64,000 nt of DNA from Mansonella perstans (Eukaryota > Nematoda > Chromadorea > Rhabditida > Onchocercidae): NCBI GenBank assembly GCA_037074765.1, contig JBAMDO010000166.1, positions 62,001 to 126,000 of the forward strand. Reading direction: 5' to 3'. The notes under the pieces are model-generated. The model made no database searches. It worked only from the letters and a program-made list of their open reading frames with translations, and was not told the origin of the DNA. This document shows, in pieces, positions 22,482 to 35,400 of the stretch. Each line of letters starts with the position of its first letter. Position 1 is the first letter of the stretch. The position numbers and the translations under genes were made by a program.

Positions 22482-23774
22482 CTGAAAAAAAATTCTATGT
22501 TACTGCTAAACATTCATGTAAAGTCAATTAAAATAATTGAAGCTATCAAGCTGAGAAAGCGGATGAAATCGAGCCTATTTGGATAATTTTTTAAAATAAT
22601 TTTCTAAAAAAAAAAAAAAGTAATTAGATTTGACGATATGTAGCTTGAAACAGAAGTAAATGATAAATGAAAAATGATACAGTTAACGCTATTATCCTCC
22701 ACTGAAAATCCAGCAATAACCGTGGCTATTTTACAACGGTCCGTATAAAGAAAAAAAACCACTATTTAAAAAAACTTCCAAAAAATTATAGGCATATTTT
22801 AGAGAAAAATGAAACTTACACTTAGTGATAAAAAGTGAATGAAAATTTTTGTAAGAAATTAAAAAGAAAAAAATCCCTATCGATAATAATGTCACTAAAG
22901 TAAATATCTTAATTAAATGAGTATTTCACTAAGAGATACTTTAGATACTTATGAGAAATACAAACATACTCAGTGTATTACAGATGGATATAAATAAATA
23001 TTAGATATATATGCCTACTAAGCTCTACGCATGTACAAGCAAGCACAAAATACAAACACATTACAGGCTTATCATCAGGGATTTCTACTCAATTTGTAAA
23101 TCATAATTTTTGCAAGAATAATAAAGATTATAGTACCACATAATTATTGTTTTCCTCCGAATCAAAATTGGTTTGATTTGGCCTTAAAATCGTCATCATT
23201 AGCAATTAAAGTACACCAAATTGCATATTTTCGAAACCAAATTCTGTAAACAATTAATGTTTATATTAAAATGAGCAAAAAAAAAAAAAAAAAAAAAAGA
23301 AAAAATGAAATAGAAACGAACGATGAAGTAATGAATTTTAATGCAAAAGTAGTTGTAAAATCTTAATTAAGCACAACTTAAACACATCTTAATTGAATAA
23401 AAAATAGAAAGCGAAATAATAAGTAAAGTTTTATAAAGTTTATTGAAACAACAGATAATCCTAAATCTTTACGTGTTTTCAGTCATTTAACGTACGTGAT
23501 TGATGATGAGATTTAAGTACATCCATTACTACAAAGGATATTTCTTTGTTATTTATAAAATGGATAGATGGATAAAATATTTGTTATTATCTAAACACGT
23601 CTTTAAAGTAAACTCGTAAATTTCCACTAATTTACACTGTGTCACAAAATAAACTAAAACTTCACCACAATACAACAACAAATGCTTCTTATCTTTATAA
23701 ATGATCTGCTAATGCTAAACCATAGATTACCTATTACAATGCATTACTTACGTATGTTTATTAATGCTTGTCAA

Positions 23775-24110
23775 TCTGTGTCTGTGTGTATGTCTGTGTA
23801 TAAGCGTCTGTGTACATGTGTCTGTGTTGTATTCGTGTATGTCTGTATGTACGTCTAGTACGTATGCGTACATAATGTATGCACGTCTGTGTATGCATGC
23901 GTACGTAATGTATGTATGTATGTGTATGTATGCGTACATAATGTATGTATGTCTGTGTATGTATGCGTACATAATGTATGTATGTCTGTGTATGTATGCG
24001 TACGTAATGTAAGTATGTCTGTGTATGTATGCGTACGTAATGTATGTATGTATGTGTATGAGTGTCTATGTGTGTGTCTATGTATGTGAATCTGTGTATG
24101 TGTGTCTATG
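23775..24110. repeat. 33-bp minisatellite in a TGTATG-rich tract
   Basis: The marker GCGTAC recurs at 23899, 23932, 23965, 23998 and 24031, exactly 33 bp apart. Each unit is a variant of GCGTACRTAATGTATG plus GTATGTCTGTGTATGTAT-type sequence. Flanks are degenerate TGTG/TCTG repeats. Because 33 is a multiple of three the array stays open in several frames on both strands, which explains the Tyr/His/Cys-rich spurious frames. Confidence 0.95.
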
Positions 24111-24486
24111 TTAGCACGTAAATTTGTTAACGTAGGAAAGCAAATATCTGTCGTCAACTATGATAGTTATACAGTATCAATGTTTGGAAGATATACCGTG
24201 CCACCGATATATAGTAATCGTTATATCAAGCAAAACTTTAATATTTAAAACAATTTCCTTAAATACCATTCCGAAATGTTTCTATCAGAACAGTTGGAAT
24301 ATCGAATATTACCAACTTTATCCGGCATATCAGGATTAATTCAGGAATGAAAAAGTGTTAAATAAATAACACTCGTAATGCTTCTATTTGAGACAATAGT
24401 TCTCAAGTTATAATATTCTATATAATATCCTCCTATCCGTAATATTCTATTCATCGGATACTACTAAATTTTAGTAGAAATATATA

Positions 24487-24760
24487 GGAATAGAGCTAAC
24501 TAACATATACAAACCGGGATCCGATAATCAGTCATATCAAATTCATATATATTATTACGCAATCTCCGCAATGTGTTCCTTATATTTGCTCAAATGAAAG
24601 TCGAATTCCGGTTTGTTTATGTTAGCTAGCTCTATTCCGATAATCAGTCATATCAAATTCATATACATTATAATACAACGCAATCTCCGGAATATGTTGT
24701 TTATATTTGCATAAATGAATATAGGAATAGAGCTAGCTAACACATATGTGTATGACCGGA
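24487..24760. repeat. MITE-like element with about 31-bp inverted termini and a partial third copy
   Basis: 24487-24517 (GGAATAGAGCTAACTAACAT onward, ending AAACCGG) and 24608-24638 are reverse complements at 29 of 31 positions, bounding about 152 bp. A third terminus copy (GGAATAGAGCTAGCTAACA) occurs near 24725. The internal motif GATAATCAGTCATATCAAAT occurs both inside (24522) and just right of (24639) the element, so direct and inverted repetition are combined. No coding capacity is present. Confidence 0.8.
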
Positions 24761-26478
24761 ATTTATAAACCAGAAAGTCGAATTCATATATTTTACCACA
24801 CTGTGCAATATCCGGAATATTTGCACAAATAAATGCATCATGACTTTTATATGATCCTCCTATTCATCCCTTAAATGGGTCAAATATTAGCTGGATTATT
24901 CCGGATATTTGATAATAAATTAACTCAATTTCATCCATTTTGAAACGGATCTTCCAAATCAATGAATCAAAAGACCTCGGTAGGATCTATGAGAATTGTC
25001 GATCATAAGTACTTCAGTAGCAGAACTGACTTCATTTATCATCATCGGTCTTTTCATCACTGCAAATTCGAACATTTCACATACAACATTCAACCCTTTT
25101 GCGCCTCTATGCACTTCACCACACATTTCAAACTAACTGACGCCATATATCAACTTTTATGTGTGACATACTAAAAGAATACATTATAAAGAATCCTACA
25201 GCAATGCCTATCAAAATATAAAAAATAAAAGCCTATCAAAATATGAAAAATAATAAGTGCAAGTTTTTTTTCCTTTCAAATTTTTCTTAGAGAAAATTTT
25301 ATTTTAAAACATTATACAATCCAATAACCCGTTGTAATATTAAGGAGAGAGAGAGAGGGAGAGAGAAAAGAGAGGAAACAAAAAATAAAAGCAAAATATA
25401 AATGATATTAAAAAAATTTTGCCAAATTTAAAAAAACCTAACAAATTAATTGACAAAAATAAAAGCACAAATTATAAAATGAGAGTATAGCTCAGATCTA
25501 GAAAGTGAAAAGTTAGCAGTTGAGACGATTACAATGAAATAAAGCAATATTTGTCTAAATATTCTAATTAGATATTTCAGTTCAATTTCATTCTTTTATT
25601 CTTCATCATTTCTCTTACTAATTGTTCAATTTTTTTCCTTTTTTTCTTTCCATACAATACAATAGAAAACAGCAGACTTCTCATTATTAATGATGAAATG
25701 TAACAATACTTATAGAGAACTGAAATGTGAATTATGATTAGTAATAATATTAACAATGTCTCGTCTAATTAACAGAAGTAATACGAATGAAAATATTACT
25801 GATTTGATTGAAATTTAAAAAATTTTACATCAAATTTTAATTTAAGAAATATTAAAGTAAGCAAGCTAATTAACTGTTTTCTTTAGGAATATTAATAATG
25901 CAAATATACTACCCAATCATAAATAATGGTACTAAAAAACAGTATAAGTGTGTGTATGTGTGTGTATGAATATATTACAGATTTTTGAAAAAGATTTAGC
26001 AAAAGATTTGTTCTTGCATCAAGAAGTTCTTAATTTGTTGGATTTTTAAACTCTCAAAAAACTTTGGAACAATTCAATCAAAAGTGCAATTCAACAAAAC
26101 AGTAAAAATGTGAATGTACAGGAAATCTAAACTAAATTCTATGACTGGCAAAAGTACTAAAATAGCAAAAGCAGCTGAAACATTTCATCAGGATTATTTG
26201 CTGATTCAGTTCAATTTACAACAAATGAAAGTAGAACAGCAGCCTCATTTAACGAACAGAACAATGCCGATAAAACAATAAACAGAATACTCTCCTTGAT
26301 AAATTCAAAATTCTGAAAATTCCCGAAAACAAAAGATATTTCAAATATACCTTTAGAGTTTCTATTAAAATTTTAAAATAAGAACCAAAAGCATAATTGA
26401 TTAAATTACAAATAACCAAAGCAGTTGGAATGTATAGAGCATATATACAAAATCGATAGCTGTTGTTCAAAATCACGA

Positions 26479-29400
26479 CTATGTATAACGATGTAAATAT
26501 GATATAGCTCGAGCAGTTGATAAACGTACACCGATATCGTGATCTTTCAGTAGTAACATCAATCCTGAAAAAATCTTATGTAAAGTCAATATAAAAAATC
26601 GTCCCAATCGCTTTCACGGAAAGCTGAATTCAAAATTCCATGTACTTGATCCGAATAAGCTTAATAAATTAATTAAGTAAGACATAAAACATTGAATATC
26701 ATCTCCTCGTTATTGAATAACCATATAGGAATTGAAGATTTCAATAATCGATATATCCTTCTGCTTTTCCGATAAGCTTAATGTTATAATATTATTATAA
26801 CATTAAACTTATCAAACTCAAAAAACTAAAAACCTCTAAATCATTCAATATTTTACAAAATCAAAGTTCGTTCCATCTGTGCTCTAACTAAGCAAAAAGA
26901 AAAAAAACTTCGAATATGGTATTTCGAATTAATCATAACTAAGGCTCAAAATAACAATCTTCAAATTCATCACTAGAAATAGCATTTTCTTCACTTTAAT
27001 AAAAACTTTACAAAGCATTATAAAAAATAAAATTCAAATCTAAAAGTAATCATTTTTATTGCTTAAAATGTACGGCGATAAAAATCACCTGCAAATATTA
27101 ATTCTTTTGAAACAGTACTCCGTAATTCTGGTGTTAATTCACCCAACAAATAGCCGGTCATGTGAGCTGCATTGGAACGGATGCGAGATGATGTACTTTT
27201 GAAATAATTATTACAGTTCAAAGCAAAATAGTTAATACGATCAGGAAATGAGAAAGCCTGAAAATGGAATGCTCAATATATTTGTCAATCTATAAAAAAT
27301 TTAAGCATAAAAAAGATTTCTATTTAATCACCAGAAAAATATTCCATATTCCAAATTATATTTGATTCAATAAAAGTAACTAATCGGACCAGAATAATCG
27401 AAGAAAGATTACCAACGTCCTTTATTACCCTATACATATGGATAAAAGATATGGTTTATCTGAAAAAAAAAGCAATATAAGTAATAACAAAAATAACTTA
27501 CTAATATTACACTGAATTCTTCTAAAAATTGACGATAATTATGGCACTGCTCATCGATTTTCAAGTGGCTTTCAATCAACTGTGTCAAAGGATCGGAATT
27601 CAATAACGAACTTACTGATATGAGACATCGTGCACACATCTGAAACAAACACTTCTTGAAAGCACAGAAAAAATTTTAAATTAAAATATAAATCAAATTT
27701 GACCGTATTATGATGCAAATTTGCACAATAATTTGTTTGTACATCACTCGGAAAAATATTTTGATAAATACTAGCTAGTAAAGACCAAAGGACTCAAGAT
27801 GATGCCAATCTACCAATCAAATAAGAATGAACTGTCATGATTCTTTTGAAGAACTATACGATCAACATGTTCTAAAACTAGATATGATGAATTTCCTTTG
27901 GTGAATCTTATCATAATAAAAACACTAGGAAAGAACCTCAAATCTCACAAAGAAAATATTTTAACTTTTCTCACTAACAATTTTTTTTCATCCATCAATC
28001 AATGAATTTAAAAAAACTGTTACCTGCTTCACTTGATCCTCTTCATCATTCAAATGCAAAACAATTGAAACAATATTTATAAGTAACTGCCCACGATATG
28101 CATCGCAGTTACCTACACGTTGACCTAATTCACCAAATAAACTAAATGATACAGCACGCAATGCACCGCTCTCCTAAAAAAAAATTGACCCAAGTAATTA
28201 TTAAGTAGATAATGAATGATAAAAACCCAGTCATGAGGGAGAAACTTCATAACTGATAAAAAATTTCGAAATTTAGCTCATCAAACAGCAATATCAAGCA
28301 TTACATGAAGCATAAGATACCAAAGGGATTTGGCGAATCTTCACCTACTCATCAATTATTGAATTTAAAAAATTAAATAGTAACAATTGTTGAAATGTCA
28401 ATAATTATAATACTTTTTCAAAACAGGGTCGTAATTTCAATAATACATTTGACAGTATATTCTCCAAATGTGTATTCGATACACGAGTAGAAAGTTTATT
28501 TAGTGCGTTAACTGCTTCCATTGCAATCTAAAACAGTAAAATTCCGATAAAAGCATAGTAAAATTGAGAAATATATATGTATATATATATATATTCTTTT
28601 AATAGTAAACGTGTAACCATTAAAAAACAATTTAAGAATTTACAAAATGAATAAAAAAGAACCAGAAAAAATAAAGGAAATAAGAAAAAGCATAAAGCAA
28701 AACAATTAATAAACAAAACGGTAACAAACCTCATCTCGACGATCATCACTATCATCTAATCCGGCCATTGCTGCTTGTATTGCATCCGACGAATATTTGT
28801 TCAAAATTGAATCACTACAGCACGCCAAATCACCAAGACCCCGTAAAGCTAACTTAAAATCAAAAAGTATTCAGATGATATTTGCAAAAAAATAAGTTTT
28901 TTTCGTCCATTAATTCTACAACAATTTGTATAACTTACTTTTCGAATTTTTAAATTACGATCTTCCAATGTTTTCATTAAACTTGTAATTAATGCCTCAA
29001 GAAGCTTATTATCATCTTCTCCTTCTTCATTTGGACATCTGAAAAAGAAAGTAAATTATACCTCAGGAATATTATAGGTCTGCCTAAAATTTATATATAT
29101 AGGCTTACCTAAAATTATTATAGGCTTACCTAAAAAAATATACTACCAGCACAATAACTTACAAATCCGCAGAGAAAAAAATTACATGATATTGATACGC
29201 ACCTTTTAGTTAATGCAGATAAAACTGCTGCAGCAGCAATACGACATGCATTACTGGAAGACTGCATACGAGGTATCATCAATGTTACAAGTGGTCGTAT
29301 CCATTCAGGGCGATGTTCACTTAATGAACGAGTTAGAACTGCTATCTGTAAAAGGTATTCAAAATGCAGCGACTAAGATATTAAAACAAAACAAAACAAA

Positions 29401-32400
29401 ATGACATAATTGATTACTATTATTAAACTAGACACCATACTCTATTAGAGTAAAAGATTATCTTAATGAAAAGAATAACAATAAATAAAGATGAAGAAAA
29501 GAAACAAATTTAACCTGTAATCTACTGGTAATGTTGGTGTATATTAAATATATACTAAAAATTATCGAATCAATCTTGAAAACTAACACCATTCGTAAAA
29601 TGCAATGTATCAACACAATCACTCCATGCTCGTTCTGAATTCATCTTTTCAACGATAGCGTCATCCAACGTTCGAAGAAATAAACTTCGCAAAGCATGGG
29701 AAGCCAGAGCAGCTGGCGTGGATGATAGCCGACGCAATTCCGGAGTAATGATCAACGATTTTACGCCTACACTTGCATAGTAAAATTCAAAGAAAAAAAA
29801 AAGAAGCAATGCGAAGAAAACAAATGCAATTAATGGAAGGAATATATATTAGGATGGTGAAGTAATTAATAAACTATGCAGGGAACGATTGAAGACAACA
29901 TACTAATGAAATTATTTATTTAGAAATCTTACCATCTTTTTCCTTCACTAATACTGGATATTGTGTATCAATGACAGCTGCAAGGAATTGCAATAATGCT
30001 GCTAAAATATTTGGAATACGCTTGGACAATTCCACTTCTGGTTCACCAGCCTGAAATATATGAACAAGAACTTGTTCATTTTTTTACCAATTTCCCCTTG
30101 CTGCTGAAAAAAAAAAAAAGATTTGTGATAAACAAAAAATTGGAAATTTGACTAGCCAAATTTATCTATCTCTATTGCACAGACCAAAAAAAAATTCCAT
30201 CACTCATAGGAAAATATACATATATTATCAAAAATAAAATGTAGAATAAAACTTGTTAAGGTAAATCAATCGAGTCTTTCGTCAAACATTATCTAGAACA
30301 CGAGATTTTGAAAATAGAAATATAATGACAGTAATACCTTAATAATTTCTGCAATAGCAGCTGCTAATGTACAAACTTCAGGTTTTACAGTTTTTATCGA
30401 TGACCCACCACCGGTATCTAGAACATCGAATGGCATTTCAGATGTTTCCGATGAACCACAACTAACTGTTATCAATTCCAATAAATAATCAGCAATTAAT
30501 GGGAAAAGAGAATGATCATGTGACATTGTATGCCATGCATCAATCATTGATCTAAATAATCAAATGAAATTAAAATAAATGAATAAAAAGTTTTTCGTTT
30601 AAAAACATCAAAAATGTTCCGACAGATTATGACAAAGAAAAAATGTTCAAATTTTTTTTAACTGTAGCCATTTACTTTACATTGCATATTTGCTAGTTGT
30701 TGTTGACATACATATATATTACATACTATAATATATTGTTATGCCATAATACTTACTTATGGTATGCATAACCTATTTTACTTGACCACTATCCTTCTCA
30801 CTTTACATCTATCTATCCGTCCTTTCCACTTACCTACCATTAGCTTATTATTATAATAAAGCTTTATTTTAAACTTTTAAAAAAGATATTATATCGAGAT
30901 TTAAAGTTTTAAAAACCTACACAGAATAGGGTAACGGTCTAGCCAACATAACATCGATACATGCATATAGCTGATGATGCGCAAACGCTATTAAAGCAGC
31001 CAATAGATCGGTATATGTTTGAACGCACGCATGTATATCCGGTAATTTATTTAATAACGTTGTGACCAGCGTATCAGCCTATAAAGTAACACTCGTGCTC
31101 TTGCTTAACAATTGAATTTCAAAAATTGCTAGAAATTCCTCAAAATATTTGAAAGTTTCGGAAAGAAAAAAAACAGATTTAAATGTAGTAAATAAGTTAC
31201 CTCAGCAGAAAGTGTATCGCCTCGATGTGTAAGCATACTGGTAAGTAATTGAGCGGCTGCTGAACTGACCTGACTTTGGCGATCACACAGCATGCCAAAC
31301 AAACCCGAAAGGTATGTTTGTATTTGGGATTGTGGTAAACGACTGTCAGTAATCTGCAAGAAAAACATGAAAAATATTCTCAATAAAAATTGTGAAACTA
31401 ATTAAAAAGTTTTAAATAAATCAGTATTGTGTCAGAAATACTCAACTCATTTGCCAGAATTTGAAAATATAAGTTTCATTTTATATTTTCAAACATTACT
31501 GGACATTTTTACATCTATATATGTTAAAAAGCGCTTAACAGAGAATTAACAGATAACTTACATCAGCCATAACTTTAACACCCTTTCGTGAAAGCATTCC
31601 TTCCAGTTTGCCCTCGTCACCAAGGTATTCATTGATAAATACAATTGGATCAAATAAGGTGTTATCAACGCTGTCTCGAGCAAGACCTGAAAGAATTATC
31701 ACACAAACTTGGAAGATGCTTTATAATTAATATACATGTTAAATTAAGATAATCACTTCCTTCATATAACTTTTTTGAATTGAAAAATTGCTAAAAGAAG
31801 TTTAAAAAACCTTTATAAACGTGAGCTAATCGAAATGTCCAATAAACAGCACGCAATGCAGCATGACGAACAGCATATAATGAATCAGCAATTCGTGGTA
31901 CCAGACGAGCTAACAATGATGACATTGGGCCAAATTCACTTGCACGCTAAATAAAAAATCAAAATAAATCAACAAAAATTTGGAAACGATTCAATTTTTG
32001 ATATCATTTATCAACTTCACTAATGATGCGTCATAATGCAATGGAAATGAGATGACATAGAACTATCCCAAACTCATTAATATAATCATTAATAATCTAT
32101 AAGCATTAATACCCCATAATCATTAATAATCCTATAATCATTAATAATGACATATCCAACGAAATAGTTGTATTTTTGCCATTTTGTTATATTATAACAT
32201 TTCTTATGAATGATTTTAATGGGAAAAAAATTGAACCAGAATCTAGCGGTATGTATAAAGTTGTACTTACACCTAATGAAAAATCTGTAGCATATTCGAA
32301 ATAAACTGTCAGTACACGTAATGTAGCATCGACAGCTCGTAAGCGTTCATGATCAGCAGCAGAAGCATAATACGGTTGAAAAAGCTGCAAAAACATAAAA

Positions 32401-35400
32401 TTATTCAAATTTTTGAGCACTCAAATATTTTCATCTAAATGACAAAAATGAAATTTTATATGACTTTCATTTCCACTTGTAGCATTTGGATTTGCTACAA
32501 TTTTTCCTAAAGTTCTCTCTAAGACTTTCGTTTATTTTCACTATAAAAGAATAAAAATTTCTAAATTATAATTCAAATCAATTAATTTCTTTTATCACTC
32601 ACTCATCCTTTGTATTTATTTCATTATTTCATCACTCATCTATCCCGTACTCCAACACAAAAAACTATATGACCACTTGATTTCAGTATGGTTCTTCATT
32701 GCATATCTCTCTCATCATTATGAATTACCACTCTCATCATAATTAATTTTTTGCATAGTATTACATAATTACTCAATTAGAAAATTTTATTTTTGTATTC
32801 AATTAGTTAATAATTTAGTTTATAACCACTGAAACAATGAATTATTATTCAACTTTAATTGCTATGATAAATCATTAAACTTAATGATTCGAACATAAAA
32901 TGACATCAAACATACTTTTAGCAAATGTTTAACGGTTCCAACGGTAGGCTTTTTCTTGATTATTTGCTCAACTGTAGCATGATATTGATTTACTGTAGCC
33001 TCCATCATTGTTGAACTTTCATCATCGTCAATCTACAAGTCAACTCATTTTATGCAAGCAAACACTTTTCACATTGCAATTTAATGTTTTTCGTTTCCTT
33101 GGGAAAGTCAAAAAAAAAAATTATTGGTGGAAAATTTGCAGCACAAAAATTTACACTTGAGAATTAGAAAAAAAAAATGCTTAATATTCATATCTAAATT
33201 ATAAAAAATTCTGATAATCAAATCCTTGGAGAAATCCTATACAAGGTTTCTTCGGCTCTGATTGATGATTTAATTTCGTTATTATAATAGCCTTATTATT
33301 ACGATTTACTGGGTACATCGAAACACAATTCTATAACATGAAGGCACCATTTTATTCGGCTAAATAAAAGGACGAAACAGTAAACACCAAGGTACAAAAA
33401 ATGAACAATATTTCAGCAAAATATACACTCAATCTTCTAATAAAATTCTAATATTAAAAAAGCTAACAGTTTTTAAGCCACTTCGTTCACGGCATAGTGG
33501 AAAAGTATGATTTGTTATGACAAAACCAATTTGCCAGATATCGTCATCAGATATGGTTGGTTCCAACGCACTGAAATAACATTCAGAAAAACATCATTCT
33601 TCAGATCTTATAAGAAAAGAACTTACAAAAAATCTTTATCAAATTTTCGACAACAATCATTATAATCTTTATTGTTGAAGTTTATGATTTTTTTTTTACA
33701 AGAGCTTAATGAAATGCAACAGCAGCAAGAATTGAACTTTTTCCTGAGAATAAAACCATCGCTAATTAATAAAGTGTGGAAACTACAATTATTAATCAGA
33801 TACAAGACTGCAACTAACATTAAAGCAGCAACTGCTTTACCAGCAAGTAACCTTACGGAATCTGATAAGGTTTCTGGTGATTCGAATTCAATATAGTCCT
33901 GGAAGAAACAAGTTATGCAAAGAAAAAATTGTGACTCCAGGAAAAGGACTTTCCGGAATAGAAAAAGAAATTATCCTGGAATAAGTTTAACCGGACTGAT
34001 GTAAAATATTTTCATGTATTTCATTCATCTACGGATGAACAGCTATGTGTAAAATAAAAGATGAAAAGAAATAAGTGGAAATCGCTAACTTTAATATGAT
34101 TTAAAAGTTCTGAGCGACATTCCAAATGATATTCAGTTACGAGATGTGGTGGACTCACTGAGACCGCAATCAAATATATTGTTTCCAATAAAGCTTCCCG
34201 AACAACTACTTCTTGCTAAAAGTTATTTTGCGGAAAATTTAATGGACTAGTAAATCGGAAATTTTAAGGAAAATCTAATGGACTAGTAAATCGGATAATC
34301 AACAGTGGTGGTAGATGCTTAACTCTCATTAATCACCGTTTAAAAACTAAACTTGTTTCACGAAAAAATACTGCTAACTTCAACTATAAAGAAGAATTCG
34401 TTCCTAATTAAAGCTGCAATGAACAATGTAAAACCTTTACCTTTGGGTTTTCCAAATATCGTCGTAAAAATACTAGTATGGTCTGCTCTAGTCGTTGGGT
34501 GACTACATCCGTTGGACAGTAGTAAACTACATGACCTGAGAAATTTTAAATATTTTCACGGCAAAAAACACACTACCACATAATTTTTGTTTTGTTAAAA
34601 AAATTTTCCAGGTAGAATATTTTAACGAAATTCATACCGTAACTAAGCATAATAGTAGCACGTAAATTAACCATTTCCTGATCACTGTACTGCTTATACG
34701 GCATAGCATCCTTAATTTAAGCAAATTTTTAAAATTCAATCTCCAAATCAAAAAAAAAATTTAATATTTTAATGGAGAAGAAATGCATGTCAACGCGAAA
34801 CAGTAGTTTCTAAAAAAAAAAAAAAAAATTTAAAAGATGAATATCAACTGATCATTTTTCTTACCAGTATATATAAAAAAAACCTGAGAAAAAATTTATT
34901 ACCTTGATAAATCCAAATAATCCGGAACTTTTCTTTAGATTTTCCCATTTGGCAATATTTTCCAGTTCTGTTAGCACCAAATCAGTATGCGTACTTGCAC
35001 AATAACCAATAGCTTGAGCACAACCTGTACGTTCAGCTTGCTGTGCATGCTGTGTTGAACGAAACAGCAAAACAAGATGATCAACAACAAAACCTGTATT
35101 TGTTGATAATGCCAAAGCACCACCGAGACATCGCATTAAAAATGCCTAAGAATTATAAATTACTTCAGAAAAATTAAAAATTTTGAGTCTTCAACTTCAT
35201 CATTTATTGATTTATTTTACTAGCCCAAGCAGTAAGTTTAGAAAAGTGCTTTTACTGCAATGATGATTACTTCGATCATAAATAATTTACAACTAAATTA
35301 AATAAAACCAATGCAATTTATATAATTTCCATGAAGAAGAAATGATTATTCAATATATGAAATGTAAAACAGAGATAAAAATGTATGTATAATAAGGATG

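Larger units (their letters stand above)
22482..26478. other. Repeat-rich intergenic region
   Basis: No supported gene was found, though a 5' exon of the EGF-like membrane gene may be hidden here. Contents: an A-run at 23278-23298, the 33-bp minisatellite at 23775-24110, the MITE-like repeat cluster at 24484-24830, and a GA tract at 25344-25375. The right end is 3' flank of the MROH1-type gene. Confidence 0.6.

Noticed and set aside
23140..23245. Candidate first exon of the EGF-like membrane gene (minus strand, MMTILRPNQTNF, phase-compatible GTACTA donor)
   Set aside because: It has no signal peptide, a short upstream ATG frame precedes it, and the donor is poor; too weak to add to the gene.
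23748..24157. Several Tyr/His/Thr- or Cys/Val/Met-rich frames on both strands
   Set aside because: They arise from the 33-bp minisatellite, whose period is a multiple of three.
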